Source: Allomuricauda sp.
Lineage (GTDB): Bacteria > Bacteroidota > Bacteroidia > Flavobacteriales > Flavobacteriaceae
Assembly (NCBI RefSeq): GCF_013911645.1
Contig: NZ_JACESV010000006.1
Coordinates: 1 to 64,000, forward strand
Direction of reading: 5' to 3'
Length of the DNA stretch: 64,000 nucleotides
Positions 47,534 through 57,611 of the stretch are shown piece by piece. The position numbers and the translations under genes are program-made. The notes under the pieces were generated by a model that ran no database searches, was not told the DNA's origin, and saw only the letters and a program-made list of their open reading frames with translations. The number at the start of each line of letters is the position of its first letter. The stretch's first letter is position 1.

Positions 47534-48064
47534 ATGAAGAAATTTTTATTTATGCTCGTGGCAACAATTGGATTTACATTTACGAGCAATGCACAAGACG
47601 GAACACAAACAAATCAAGGAAGTTGGCTTATTGAGGCAAACACTGGATTTGGCGGGGATGGACTTACAGGACATTCAGCCAATACCGGTTTTTCACTTGT
47701 TTCGTCAGATGGTTCCACAATATGGAGCATTGGTGCCGAAGGGGGATACTTTATTGCAGATGACTTGGCCATTAAAGGAGGACTGGGCTATTCAGATTAC
47801 GATGGCTTGAATATTTTCTCTTATAAATTGGGAGCTAAATATTATGTCATCAGTACTATCCCCTTCCAATTGGATATCACCGGTGCCAGTATTCAAGATG
47901 CTCCTGAAAGTCCACTTTGGTTGGGCTTACAAGGTGGATATGCCATCTTCCTTTCCAACCATATCAGTGTCGAACCCGGACTGCGCTACAACATGAGCCT
48001 CAATGAGGATTTTACCGATGAGGGCATATTTGAATTTCGAATAGGTTTTGCCCTTCACTTTTAA
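47534..48064 (+). CDS. Small outer-membrane beta-barrel protein
   Basis: 176 residues. Signal peptide ending SNAQ, then about eight amphipathic strands with Gly turns (WLIEANTGFGG, GGLGYSDYDG, YKLGAKYYVI, GLQGGYAIFLS, VEPGLRYNMS) and a terminal aromatic (IGFALHF). Fits the OmpA/OmpX-like eight-stranded barrel class. Function unknown. Confidence 0.85.
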   Translation: MKKFLFMLVATIGFTFTSNAQDGTQTNQGSWLIEANTGFGGDGLTGHSANTGFSLVSSDGSTIWSIGAEGGYFIADDLAIKGGLGYSDYDGLNIFSYKLGAKYYVISTIPFQLDITGASIQDAPESPLWLGLQGGYAIFLSNHISVEPGLRYNMSLNEDFTDEGIFEFRIGFALHF

Positions 48065-48092
48065 TTGAATACAAAACTTGGACCCCAACAAC

Positions 48093-48122
48093 TAAAAAGC
48101 CCCTTGGATAAGGGGCTTTTCG
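48093..48122. terminator. Bidirectional terminator, barrel gene/asnB
   Basis: Hairpin AAAAGCCCCTT-ggat-AAGGGGCTTTT between convergent genes. Confidence 0.85.
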
Positions 48123-48188
48123 GACTAATTAAAAAATGAAACAAGTTAGCTTTACTGCTTCATATCGTTTGGTTGGTTTAAACGGGGG

Positions 48189-49859
48189 TTATTTCACATA
48201 CGCATCGGTATGGACCTTAGCCACAGCCCTACCGGATGGGTCGTTCATGTTTTTGAACGCCTCGTCCCACTCCAAGGCAATCTTGGTACTACAGGCCACT
48301 GAAGGTTCTTGTGGAACACTCAATGCTGCTGCATCTGATGGGAAATGACTTTCAAAAATGGAACGATAATAATATTCTTCTTTCGATGTTGGGGTTTGAA
48401 TCGGGAATTTGAAATGGGCATTCTCCAACTGCTCATCCGTAATTTCCTCTTCCACCAAAGCTTTCAAGGTATCTATCCAGCTGTATCCCACACCATCTGA
48501 AAATTGTTCTTTCTGTCTCCAAGCTACACTTTCGGGCAAATAATCCTCAAAAGCTATACGCACCACCCATTTCTCCATACGCTCTCCGTTGATCATTTTG
48601 TCTTTTGGGTTAATGCTCATTGCTACATCCATAAACTCTTTATCTAAGAAGGGAACACGCCCTTCGATACCCCAAGCGGCCAAAGATTTGTTGGCCCTAA
48701 GGCAATCGTACATGTGGAGTTTATCCAGTTTTCTTACGGTTTCCTCGTGGAAATCCTTTGGGCTTGGTGCCTTGTGAAAATAAAGGTATCCGCCAAACAA
48801 TTCATCTGCCCCTTCACCCGACAGCACCATCTTGATGCCCATGGATTTAATCACCCTTGCCATTAAGTACATTGGAGTCGAGGCTCTTATGGTTGTAATA
48901 TCGTAAGTCTCTAGATTATATACAACATCTTTTATCGCATCCAACCCTTCTTGAATGGTAAATTTGATTTCGTGGTGTACGGTTCCGATATGATCGGCCA
49001 CTTTTTGAGCCGCTGCCAAATCGGGCGAACCTTCCAACCCTACCGAGAAAGAGTGTAGTTGTGGCCACCAAGCATCGGCAGTATCTCCGGACTCTATTCT
49101 TTTTTGAGAATATTTTTTGGCTATGGCCGATGTTACGGAAGAATCCAGCCCTCCCGACAACAGTACACCATAAGGCACATCGGACATTAACTGACGGTGC
49201 ACGGCTGCCTCCAAAGCATCTTTGATTTTTGCTATACTGGTCTCGTTCTCCTTTACGGCATCATACTCCATCCAATCACGCTTGTACCATTTTACAAACT
49301 CCCCATCGGAGCTATGCATGTAGTGCCCTGGAGGGAATAATTGGATTTTTGAACAAGTCCCTTCCAAAGCCTTCAGTTCCGAAGCCACATAAAAAGTCCC
49401 GTTCTTGTCCCAACCAATGTACAATGGAATTATACCCATGTGGTCACGAGCAATGAAATATTCATCTTTTTCTGAATCATAAATGGCAAAACCAAAGATT
49501 CCGTTCATTTCATCCACAAAATCAGGGCCCTTTTCTTGATAAAGTGCCAAAATAACTTCACAGTCGGATTGGGTCTTGAAATCGTATTTCCCATCAAACT
49601 GTTTTCTTAGCTCTTGATGATTATATATTTCACCATTGGCGGCCAGAACCAATTTTCCATCCGCACTCAACAGTGGTTGCTTTCCCGAAGCAGGATCTAC
49701 AATGGCCAACCTCTCATGGGCCAAAATGGCTTTGTCATCGGAGTAGATACCACTCCAATCTGGCCCACGGTGCCTTACTTTCTTCGACATCTCCAGCAAT
49801 TGGGGCCTTAGTACTTCTGTACTTTCTTTTACATCAAATGCGCAAACAATACCACACAT
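48189..49859 (-). CDS. asnB: Asparagine synthase B, glutamine-hydrolysing
   Basis: 556 residues. N-terminal Ntn glutaminase with catalytic Cys2 (MCGIVCAF), NGEIYNHQELR and the Arg loop HERLAIVDP. C-terminal synthetase with PP-loop LLSGGLDSSVTSAIA and SGEGADELFGGYLYF. Makes asparagine from aspartate, ATP and glutamine. The length and layout match the E. coli AsnB type. Single gene; the 239-base upstream region is AT-rich and holds no other gene. Confidence 0.96.
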   Translation of the reverse strand: MCGIVCAFDVKESTEVLRPQLLEMSKKVRHRGPDWSGIYSDDKAILAHERLAIVDPASGKQPLLSADGKLVLAANGEIYNHQELRKQFDGKYDFKTQSDCEVILALYQEKGPDFVDEMNGIFGFAIYDSEKDEYFIARDHMGIIPLYIGWDKNGTFYVASELKALEGTCSKIQLFPPGHYMHSSDGEFVKWYKRDWMEYDAVKENETSIAKIKDALEAAVHRQLMSDVPYGVLLSGGLDSSVTSAIAKKYSQKRIESGDTADAWWPQLHSFSVGLEGSPDLAAAQKVADHIGTVHHEIKFTIQEGLDAIKDVVYNLETYDITTIRASTPMYLMARVIKSMGIKMVLSGEGADELFGGYLYFHKAPSPKDFHEETVRKLDKLHMYDCLRANKSLAAWGIEGRVPFLDKEFMDVAMSINPKDKMINGERMEKWVVRIAFEDYLPESVAWRQKEQFSDGVGYSWIDTLKALVEEEITDEQLENAHFKFPIQTPTSKEEYYYRSIFESHFPSDAAALSVPQEPSVACSTKIALEWDEAFKNMNDPSGRAVAKVHTDAYVK

Positions 49860-50098
49860 AAAATTAATTTTAGTAACAATTTTGAAACAAAAGTGGCTTT
49901 AAATATTATTAAACAAAAGTATTATCATAATTTAGATGACATTTATTAACTTTAATAGGATAAAAACAATGTAATTGTAATTTATATTGAAATTTATTGT
50001 TTAAACCCGAACGCTTTGTAAGGGTTATTTAAATTTCTCGTCTGTATATTGGAACAACATTTAATTAACTAGTTTTGAAAAGAACTTAAATCACAATC

Positions 50099-50632
50099 AT
50101 GAAGAAATTAACATTACTACTTTTAGTGCTTTGTACCAGTTTGGTATTTACTACAGATGCCATTGCCCAGAAATTTAGCGGACTTGACAAAAGTCCAGCC
50201 GACATTGCCTACTACCCTGCCAGCTCAAGGGAAACCAATAAAGCTGCCCGTGTTATTTATAGCCGTCCACAGTTAAAAGGACGTAGCTTGGCAGAACTTG
50301 CCCCTGTTGGCAAGGTTTGGAGAACCGGTGCAAACGAAGCAACAGAAATTACGTTTTACAAGGACGCCAATGTTGGTGGAAAAACCATTAAAGCTGGGTC
50401 CTACGCTCTATTTACCATTCCTGGTGAAGATGAGTGGACCGTTATCTTGAACAGCAACCTACACCAATGGGGCGCTTATTCGTACGATAGTGACGCCGAT
50501 GTGGTTCGAGCTACTGCAACAGCCTCTAGCGATAGTGAAGCATTGGAAGCTTTTGGTATTGCTTTTGATGATGACGGAAATATGGTTTTGGGATGGGGAA
50601 CTACGCGAGTTACCTTGCCTATCAGCTACTAA
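50099..50632 (+). CDS. DUF2911 exported protein
   Basis: 177 residues. Signal peptide ending AIAQ. The DUF2911 pattern is clear: RVIYSRPQLKGRSLAELAPV, GKVWRTGANEATEITFYKD, IKAGSYALFTIPGEDEWTVI and a HQWGAYSYD segment. Predicted periplasmic; function unknown. Single gene with a strong terminator. Confidence 0.92.
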   Translation: MKKLTLLLLVLCTSLVFTTDAIAQKFSGLDKSPADIAYYPASSRETNKAARVIYSRPQLKGRSLAELAPVGKVWRTGANEATEITFYKDANVGGKTIKAGSYALFTIPGEDEWTVILNSNLHQWGAYSYDSDADVVRATATASSDSEALEAFGIAFDDDGNMVLGWGTTRVTLPISY

Positions 50633-50653
50633 AAAAATTAGTTTAGACAGTAG

Positions 50654-50683
50654 AAAAGCCCCGTTTTTCGGGGCTTTTTTCTA
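50654..50683. terminator. Bidirectional terminator after the DUF2911 gene
   Basis: Hairpin AAAAGCCCCG-ttttt-CGGGGCTTTTTT. Confidence 0.88.
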
Positions 50684-50740
50684 TTGTTCTTTCATCGCAT
50701 AATGCTTCAACAAAAGAGGATTGATAGATTCTTCACCATC

Positions 50741-50775
50741 TCCTTCGACTGCGCTCAGGGTGACAGTTCAGGATA
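50741..50775. repeat. REP-like half unit
   Basis: ttcgactgcgctcagggtga, the same core (CGACTGCGCTC) as the palindromic repeat at 27867-27936, here as a single arm next to the amidohydrolase 3' end. Confidence 0.6.
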
Positions 50776-50786
50776 ACAAAGCAGTT

Positions 50787-52406
50787 TTATTTCTTCTGAA
50801 CACCACCTAGGAAAACCTGCTCTGCCGTTACATTGGGAATCTCTTCCGCAGGTATGGTCATAATATCATCGCTCAGAATAACGAAATCAGCAAATTTACC
50901 TGGCTCGATGCTCCCTTTTTCATCCTCCTCAAAATTGGAATAGGCCGCCCAAATGGTCATACCCCTCAAAGTTTCTTCCCTGCTTATGGCATTCTCCATT
51001 TGAAAACCGCCTTCGGGATATTGCTCCACATCTTGGCGGGCCACAGCTGCGTAAAACGTTAAAAACGGGTTTACCTGCTCTACGGGAAAATCAGTACCCA
51101 AAGCCACCAATCCAGCCTTGTCCAGCAAATCTTTATACGCGTAGGCACCCTTGACACGCTCTTCACCCAATCTATCTTCTGCCCAGTACATATCGCTGGT
51201 AGCATGGGTAGGCTGCACGGATGGAATGATGCCATTTTCAAAATAATCGAAATCGGATTGCGAGATTACCTGCGCGTGCTCCACCTTCCATCTGCGATCC
51301 GTTTTACCTTCCAAAGTCTTTTCATACGCCCTTAGCACCACAATATTGGCAGAATCCCCAATGGCATGGGTATTCATTTGGTAGTCGGTCGCAGCTATTC
51401 GCTCTGCCAAGGCTTCAATTTGGTCCACAGGGGTTACCATAGCACCAAAATGTCCGGGCTTATCGGAATAGGGTGCTCTCAAGGCTGCCCCTCTTGAACC
51501 CAAGGCACCATCGCCATATACTTTTACGGAGCGAACATTCAATCCCTCTGTTTTGATGATGCCTTTTTCCAAAAAGTAATCAAGGTTCTCGGGATAGTTG
51601 GACACCATGGCATAGACCCGAATGGATAACTCGCCTACCTGCTGTAGGCTATCAATCAGTTCAATGATATCTCTGGACAAACCGGCATCGTTTACCGTGG
51701 TCAATCCATAATCCAAAGAAATCTGTTCTGCATCTTTAAGTGCTTGTATTTTTTGCTTCAAACTGGCTGGCGGCATCACCTTGTTGATCAAACCCATAGG
51801 GTTATCAACCAAAACCCCGGTAAGTTCACCGTCTTCTTTTACGATTTCACCGCCCTCGGTTTCGGTATCAGCAGTTATGCCCGCCATATCCAATGCCTTT
51901 TGGTTCACGAGATAGGCGTGGCCATCAATACGCTCCAAAGCCACTGGAGTATCAGGAAAAATTTCATCCAGTTTATCCTTGGTGGGGAATTTCTTGACTT
52001 CCCAATCGTTCTGATCCCATCCCCGGCCTAGAATAAAGCTTGATGGACGCTCTTTTTGAAATGCCACCACTTTTTCCACTACTTCATCAAAGCTTTGGGT
52101 GCCGACCAAATCCACTACTTGCTGATTTTGACCCAACCCATAAAAATGGCAATGGGCATCAATGAGACCTGGAACAATCGTCTTGCCCTCGGCATCCAAT
52201 TGCTTTTGGGCAGTATATTTTTTAGAGATTTCCTCCGTTTCGCCAACCGCAACAAATTTTCCGTCTTTGATGGCCACAATGGATGCTGTGGAAAAGCTAT
52301 CATCTACTGTATAGATGTTTGCATTGGTAACTATTAGGTCTACCTCTTCTTTAGTAGTACAAGAAAAAACTAAAGCGGTGCTGATAAGAAAAAAGAACTT
52401 TTTCAT
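50787..52406 (-). CDS. YtcJ-like amidohydrolase lipoprotein
   Basis: 539 residues. Signal peptide with lipobox VFSC, so the enzyme is probably lipid-anchored outside the cytoplasm. Amidohydrolase motifs: LIDAHCHFYG (metal-binding HxH), MNTHAIGDSAN, VEHAQVIS and GTDFPVEQVNPF. The family (amidohydrolase 3) hydrolyses C-N bonds in varied substrates; this one is not identifiable. Single gene. Confidence 0.9.
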   Translation of the reverse strand: MKKFFFLISTALVFSCTTKEEVDLIVTNANIYTVDDSFSTASIVAIKDGKFVAVGETEEISKKYTAQKQLDAEGKTIVPGLIDAHCHFYGLGQNQQVVDLVGTQSFDEVVEKVVAFQKERPSSFILGRGWDQNDWEVKKFPTKDKLDEIFPDTPVALERIDGHAYLVNQKALDMAGITADTETEGGEIVKEDGELTGVLVDNPMGLINKVMPPASLKQKIQALKDAEQISLDYGLTTVNDAGLSRDIIELIDSLQQVGELSIRVYAMVSNYPENLDYFLEKGIIKTEGLNVRSVKVYGDGALGSRGAALRAPYSDKPGHFGAMVTPVDQIEALAERIAATDYQMNTHAIGDSANIVVLRAYEKTLEGKTDRRWKVEHAQVISQSDFDYFENGIIPSVQPTHATSDMYWAEDRLGEERVKGAYAYKDLLDKAGLVALGTDFPVEQVNPFLTFYAAVARQDVEQYPEGGFQMENAISREETLRGMTIWAAYSNFEEDEKGSIEPGKFADFVILSDDIMTIPAEEIPNVTAEQVFLGGVQKK

Positions 52407-52487
52407 TTTTGATGGTTTCCACCAAAAATAGAAAATACAGGGATAACGCTATCGAGTTTGCCCGCATAAAATTTGTCCGAATACTAT

Positions 52488-54242
52488 TTAAAAATCAAAC
52501 TTATACGATACACCCGCCAATGCTTGGAATCCCTGCACCCTAAAATTGGCCCAACGCTGGTAATTGTTGTTCGCAATGTTCGAGGCTTTCACAAAAATGG
52601 ACAATTGCTCGTTGAACCGATACCCCACATAGGCATTGGCATCAAAAAAGCCGTCCAAAGTGACCGGTGTGTACACTACAGGCGGATTTGCTATGTTTAT
52701 CGGACTGATTGTTGACAATAAAGCATCCCTTTCCCCAACATAAAATAAGTTGGCACCCATATACCACTGGTCTGTTATTTGATAGTCCATGAACAATGAC
52801 CCCTTGATGGATGGCAAGTTCCAAGCCGGGTTATCCGTTTCGGTGTCATAGTCGTAGAATTCTGCATTGACGCCCAAAGAAAAATTACGGTTCACATCCA
52901 CATTGATTTCCCCGAAAACGCCCAAGGTTTTTACATCATCATAAAAAACCTGAAAGGAATTACCGTAGTAATAGCTTTTCTCATCTGTACGGGAAGTATT
53001 TACAGTATTCTGATAGAAAAGCGGTTTTCTGTTTTCTGCCATATAGGAACCTTTGATGTTGTACCCCACATTGGAGGTTAACTGGCCCTTTAGTCCCAAA
53101 TATCCCTCATACTGCTGGTCGGTCGGAACAATATCCAAAGTCGGAGACACATAAGGGTTGTCATCTACAAAATCGTGATAGGAGTTTTGCTTCAACTCTC
53201 CTTCGATTCCCCCGTAGGCAATCACATTTTCGTCCATAACGCGGTATGAAGCAGTCACAGCGGGATAAATGTAAAAATTGTTCTCACTGTTTTCGATATC
53301 CAATCCGTAAACGATATTGGCTCCCAAGTTCACCGTTAGGTCATCACGCAAAATCAAAAGACTTGGAGTTACCCCTGCTTGTAGATTACTGTAATTCTTT
53401 TCGCCAGGGTTATCCACTTCGGAAATGGTTCCATTTTTAAAACTACCGCCTACATAATCCACTTTGGCAGAAATCGTGATCAATTCCTCCGTAATGGGAA
53501 GTTCAAATGTTGGGTTGATCACTGCTCGGTTCTCTGCGGACTCGGTAGCGTCCCAAAATCGTCTCAACAATATATTTCCGCTCTTAAAATAGGAATCTTC
53601 CATGTTGAAGTGTGCCTTGGCCTCCGCATTGAAATAATTTTGCTGCTCGTCCATGGCATTGATCTCATCCTCACTGAACAAATCACTCTGAATACCATAC
53701 CAATTGTAAAGCTGGTGTTGTAGCCCAATGGCCGCACCCCAATCCATATAACGGTCCTTTTTGGTATAGGAAGCATTCAATTTGGTGTCGTAAAAATCAG
53801 TTTCCAAGGGTGTAGAGTCCAAATCGCCACGTGATGAGTTGTGGGAAAGACCAAAATCCAACAGGTCTTCTCCCCTGTTAAAATCCCTACTGGTATAAAA
53901 ATCCACCAAAGCGTTGTTATAATTGCCCAAACCAACCGATGCGTACGAATTGTACAAGGTGGGCGGCGGTGTTCTTTCAACTCCAGATGCCTTGCCCTTT
54001 GCAGGTGTAAAGGTTGATGCCACTGGAACGGAAAATATGCTGTAATTGATTTTTTTCTTTTGAAGCACAATGGAATCGTTCAAGGATGGAGACGACTTAA
54101 TCTTAAAGGCATCCGAAACGGTAGGGGAATACGGTTTTACCACCGTTACCGTTTCCGTACCAATGTTATCTTCTTCTTGGGCGATAACGGCTCCACAAAG
54201 GCTCAAAAAAAGTAATGAAAATATATAGGTTCTCTTTTGCAT
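52488..54242 (-). CDS. Outer-membrane beta-barrel protein, TonB-receptor-like without plug
   Basis: 584 residues. Signal peptide ending AVIAQ. After a Pro-rich stretch (VTVVKPYSPTVSDAFK) the chain is amphipathic strands throughout, similar in pattern to TonB receptor barrels (VYYVG-like NLFYVGERDAL, DANAYVGYRFNEQLSIFVK, NNNYQRW). It ends with an aromatic (YKFDF). I see no plug domain and no carboxypeptidase-like domain, and it is much shorter than a full receptor. It follows the TPR gene by 12 bases, so the two proteins probably act together. Confidence 0.82.
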   Translation of the reverse strand: MQKRTYIFSLLFLSLCGAVIAQEEDNIGTETVTVVKPYSPTVSDAFKIKSSPSLNDSIVLQKKKINYSIFSVPVASTFTPAKGKASGVERTPPPTLYNSYASVGLGNYNNALVDFYTSRDFNRGEDLLDFGLSHNSSRGDLDSTPLETDFYDTKLNASYTKKDRYMDWGAAIGLQHQLYNWYGIQSDLFSEDEINAMDEQQNYFNAEAKAHFNMEDSYFKSGNILLRRFWDATESAENRAVINPTFELPITEELITISAKVDYVGGSFKNGTISEVDNPGEKNYSNLQAGVTPSLLILRDDLTVNLGANIVYGLDIENSENNFYIYPAVTASYRVMDENVIAYGGIEGELKQNSYHDFVDDNPYVSPTLDIVPTDQQYEGYLGLKGQLTSNVGYNIKGSYMAENRKPLFYQNTVNTSRTDEKSYYYGNSFQVFYDDVKTLGVFGEINVDVNRNFSLGVNAEFYDYDTETDNPAWNLPSIKGSLFMDYQITDQWYMGANLFYVGERDALLSTISPINIANPPVVYTPVTLDGFFDANAYVGYRFNEQLSIFVKASNIANNNYQRWANFRVQGFQALAGVSYKFDF

Positions 54243-54254
54243 TTTGTGTCTCGT

Positions 54255-57200
54255 TTAGTTTTCGTTGGAGTCTACGGATGAATTGCTTTCGGCTTCTTTG
54301 GCTTTGATCGTGGCCAGTTCATTTTCTGCATCCGAAACGATTTCCTCAAATTCGGCGAAATTGGAAATGACACTTTCCAAAATGTAGGTGGCCTGAAAGG
54401 CATCTCCCAAATTATAGAAATTCTTGGCCATGACCACCAAGCCTTTTCCTGCCCACTCTTTGTAGGCCGCATAATCCTTGGCCAATTTTTGAACGGACTC
54501 ATTGGAAGCTTCATAGGCCTGCTCCTTATTTTTAAAATAGGCATCGTAGTACCAAGCTTCGGCAGCGAGTTCTCCAGAAGCTATCTTCTTCACATCTTGG
54601 TAAGCCGTTTTTGCCAAACTTTCATTATCGGTGGCAATGGCAGAACGCGCTATCATAATCTGCGCATCACTCTTGATGCGGTCATCAATTTTAGGGGCGT
54701 TCAACACTTTTTCGGCATAAGCTATGGTCTGCGAGTAATCCTTTTGCCCGTAATACCCTTTCATCAAATTGGATTGGGCAAAGGTTTTGTTCTCAGAAAT
54801 ATCTGCGGTACTCTCCAATCTTTTCAAATACGGAATAGCACTGTTGTAATCTTGTTTTTCAACATAAATTTCACAAACACGGGTCAAGGCTTGTTCGGTG
54901 TATTCGCCATTTCCTCCATCGGCAACCGCTTTATATTTTGGCAGGGCCTTATCTTTTTCGCCATTGGCAAAGTAGAGTTGAGCCAGTGCAAAGTTCGCGT
55001 TCTGTGCATGCAATCCATTCGGGAATTGGTTCAGGTAATCTTCGTATCCTCGAATGGCGGCAGTTGTTTTTCCTTCAATTTGCTTCCTTTCTGCGGATTC
55101 AAAGCTGGCATTGTCAAGTTCCCTATCTGTTACCTCAACAAAATCCAAGTTCCGCGCCCAAGCGGCATATTCGCTTACCCGACCTTCATCCACATAAACC
55201 AATTTGGCAGTAGCGACGGCTTGTTTGGCTTCTTGGGTGTTGGGATATTTTTGAACCACTTCCTTGAGTTTGTCCAAAGCTTGCTCGTTACGACTGGAAT
55301 TGTAATAGACCAATCCAGAACGCAGCAATCCGCGTGGCGCAAATCTGCTGCCCGAGTATTCATCCACAATACGGTCGTAGGTTTGAAGCCCTAAACTTTC
55401 TTGGTTATTGTTGATATAGGAATTACCCAATTCAAACAACGCATCGTCCCGTAGCGATGAGCTTGGGTACATGGTCAAAAATTCATTCAATCCATCAATT
55501 TTTGCTGAATTGTTGCCCAAAAAGCCATCGCAAAGTGTTTTTTGGAATGCTGCATAATCCCGCTCGGGACCGTTCATTTTTGATGAAGCATCGTAAGCCT
55601 TCTGCGCCAATTGGTATTTGCTGGTCACAAAATAGCTGTCCCCCAATCGCAGATATCCATCATTTTTTCTTTGGCCGTCAATAGCATTGGAGTTGACCAC
55701 ATTTTTAAAATAGGATATGGCATTATTGTAATCTTTCAATTTGAAATAGGAATATCCCAAATTGTAATCCAATTGATCATATTCCGGAAGCGATTTTGCC
55801 ACGGGTGAATTTTGAAACTTAACAAAATCGACCAAGGCCTCCTCGAAACGGTTTAACCTGTAGGCAGATTCTGCCCTCCAGTACAGGGCGCGAGCTTCAA
55901 AATTGGGGTTTTCCGCACTTTTTAAGGATTTATCCAACCGTTCCCAAGCTCCTTCGTAATCACCATCTATAAAAAGTTCAACGCCGCGATAGTAGGCCAC
56001 TTTTTGATAGGTTTCTTTGCTCGCGTAATTTTGATTTTCCTCCAAAAGCTGCATCGCACCTTCAAAATTTCGGGAGGTAATGTAGGAGTCCACCAAAAGT
56101 TCTTGAATTTCCATTTGATGCTCATCTTTTGGATATTTTTCCAGATAGGTGGTCAACACTTGGGGAACGGGTTCGTAAGCATTGCCTATTTCGTAGCTCA
56201 AACGGGCATAGTTCAACCAAGCATCTTTTTGTATTTCTGGACTGAACTCCATTTGAGAAGCATTTCGGAACGCATTCAAGGCTTCGGATTTTTTATCCAA
56301 CTTTAAATAGCACTCCGCCAAGTGATAGTATGCATTTTGGGAGACTGCATTGCTTCCGCCCACAATTTTATTGAATTGCTGGACGGCTTTTTGATAATCG
56401 CCCAACTTGTAATGGCTGTACCCCAACAGATAATAATCGGTATTGTTCCATTTGCCACGTTTGCCCTTGTATGCCTCCAAATAGGGAATGGCCTCCGCAT
56501 ATTGTTCCAGATTGAAGTAGCTCTCGCCAATAATCTTGTTGAGTTCCGAAACTTCTTGACGATTGGATTTTGGCAATTGCTTTTTGGCCATGGCGATGGC
56601 TTCCTCAAATTTTCCCAATTTAAAATTAAGGTCGGCTTGATAGTAGGACAGCTTTTCATCGAGCAATTCGGGATCCTGAATTTGGTCGAACCGGGCGCTT
56701 GCAGAATTATAGTCGTCCTGCTCATAGGCGATGTACCCCAAATAATATTTGGCCTGTGAACCATATTTTTGGGAAGTAGTGACCTTGTTCAAATAACGTT
56801 CAGCTTCCTTTGGACGTTTAGATGCGTACAAAGCGTATCCGTTGTTAAAATTAAAACGGTCGCGCTCCGAATACGGCATGGAGTTTTCGTCCACCTTTTT
56901 GTACCATTTTAAAGCGTAAGGGTATTTTCCCGTTTCAAAATAGTAATCGGCCACATCAAGAAATGCAGAGTTTCGCTTTGTGGATGTAGGATAACGTTCC
57001 ACAAAATCTTCCATCATTTTATCGGCTCCACGCTGGTTCAGTCGAATTGCGGCATTTGCGGCATAATATGCGCTATTGGCTTCGGTTTCACCATCTTTGG
57101 TATTGGCCTTTACGGACTCAAAAATGTTTTGCGCGGCTTGGTACTGCTCATTATTATAGAGCGCCAAAGCATCTTGATAGGCTTTGTTTTCGTGGGTATA

Positions 57201-57278
57201 GATCTTGGTTTCCTGTGCAGAGAGCACAAAAAAGCTTCCCATTAAAATGGGAAAAATAAAGAGGTTTTTTCGATTCAT
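54255..57278 (-). CDS. Large exported tetratricopeptide-repeat protein
   Basis: 1007 residues. Signal peptide ending LSAQ, then TPR-like helical repeats nearly end to end (for example YYAANAAIRLNQRGA, YLGYIAYEQDDYNSA, YHLAECYLKLDKKSEA, DYNNAISYFKNVV) and an acidic tail. No enzymatic motif. Predicted periplasmic scaffold or chaperone-like protein. Same operon as the downstream barrel gene; a joint role in outer-membrane assembly or transport is inference only. Confidence 0.88.
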   Translation of the reverse strand: MNRKNLFIFPILMGSFFVLSAQETKIYTHENKAYQDALALYNNEQYQAAQNIFESVKANTKDGETEANSAYYAANAAIRLNQRGADKMMEDFVERYPTSTKRNSAFLDVADYYFETGKYPYALKWYKKVDENSMPYSERDRFNFNNGYALYASKRPKEAERYLNKVTTSQKYGSQAKYYLGYIAYEQDDYNSASARFDQIQDPELLDEKLSYYQADLNFKLGKFEEAIAMAKKQLPKSNRQEVSELNKIIGESYFNLEQYAEAIPYLEAYKGKRGKWNNTDYYLLGYSHYKLGDYQKAVQQFNKIVGGSNAVSQNAYYHLAECYLKLDKKSEALNAFRNASQMEFSPEIQKDAWLNYARLSYEIGNAYEPVPQVLTTYLEKYPKDEHQMEIQELLVDSYITSRNFEGAMQLLEENQNYASKETYQKVAYYRGVELFIDGDYEGAWERLDKSLKSAENPNFEARALYWRAESAYRLNRFEEALVDFVKFQNSPVAKSLPEYDQLDYNLGYSYFKLKDYNNAISYFKNVVNSNAIDGQRKNDGYLRLGDSYFVTSKYQLAQKAYDASSKMNGPERDYAAFQKTLCDGFLGNNSAKIDGLNEFLTMYPSSSLRDDALFELGNSYINNNQESLGLQTYDRIVDEYSGSRFAPRGLLRSGLVYYNSSRNEQALDKLKEVVQKYPNTQEAKQAVATAKLVYVDEGRVSEYAAWARNLDFVEVTDRELDNASFESAERKQIEGKTTAAIRGYEDYLNQFPNGLHAQNANFALAQLYFANGEKDKALPKYKAVADGGNGEYTEQALTRVCEIYVEKQDYNSAIPYLKRLESTADISENKTFAQSNLMKGYYGQKDYSQTIAYAEKVLNAPKIDDRIKSDAQIMIARSAIATDNESLAKTAYQDVKKIASGELAAEAWYYDAYFKNKEQAYEASNESVQKLAKDYAAYKEWAGKGLVVMAKNFYNLGDAFQATYILESVISNFAEFEEIVSDAENELATIKAKEAESNSSVDSNEN

Positions 57279-57611
57279 AGTGTTCTACGCTGTTCTCGAT
57301 TGACTTTACTCATAACGTCAAAATTAAAGCCAAAGTATATTTAAAATGTCATTTGCCGAAATTTACGGATATCTGCTTGTACAACATCCATTTATTGTTA
57401 CTTTTACCACCAAGTTGCCAGACAACCTCACTGGCCGATCGTTTCAAAACACATATTTAAATACAATCCGCCTTTTGTTCAAGGAGATGGAACCTGTTTT
57501 TGAAACAACAAATTCAAACCTCAACATTTAGAATTAAAGCATTAACCCCTTCAGCTTTGAAAAAAGGGCAATCCTAAGATTGTTCCAAGTGTTCAATGTA
57601 AATTTTTTATT
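57279..57611. other. Intergenic gap between divergent genes
   Basis: 333 bases with no convincing gene. A 61-codon ORF (57346-57531) lacks a recognisable family or good start context. The gap should contain the promoters of the TPR gene and lemA; no clean consensus pair is visible. Confidence 0.5.

Noticed and set aside
54489-55394. 301-codon ORF on the plus strand opposite the TPR gene
   Set aside because: It mirrors the TPR coding sequence on the other strand, has no recognisable domain, and the TPR protein is continuous and convincing.
57346-57531. 61-codon ORF between the TPR gene and lemA
   Set aside because: No family, no clear ribosome-binding site, and it sits in a promoter-bearing divergent gap.
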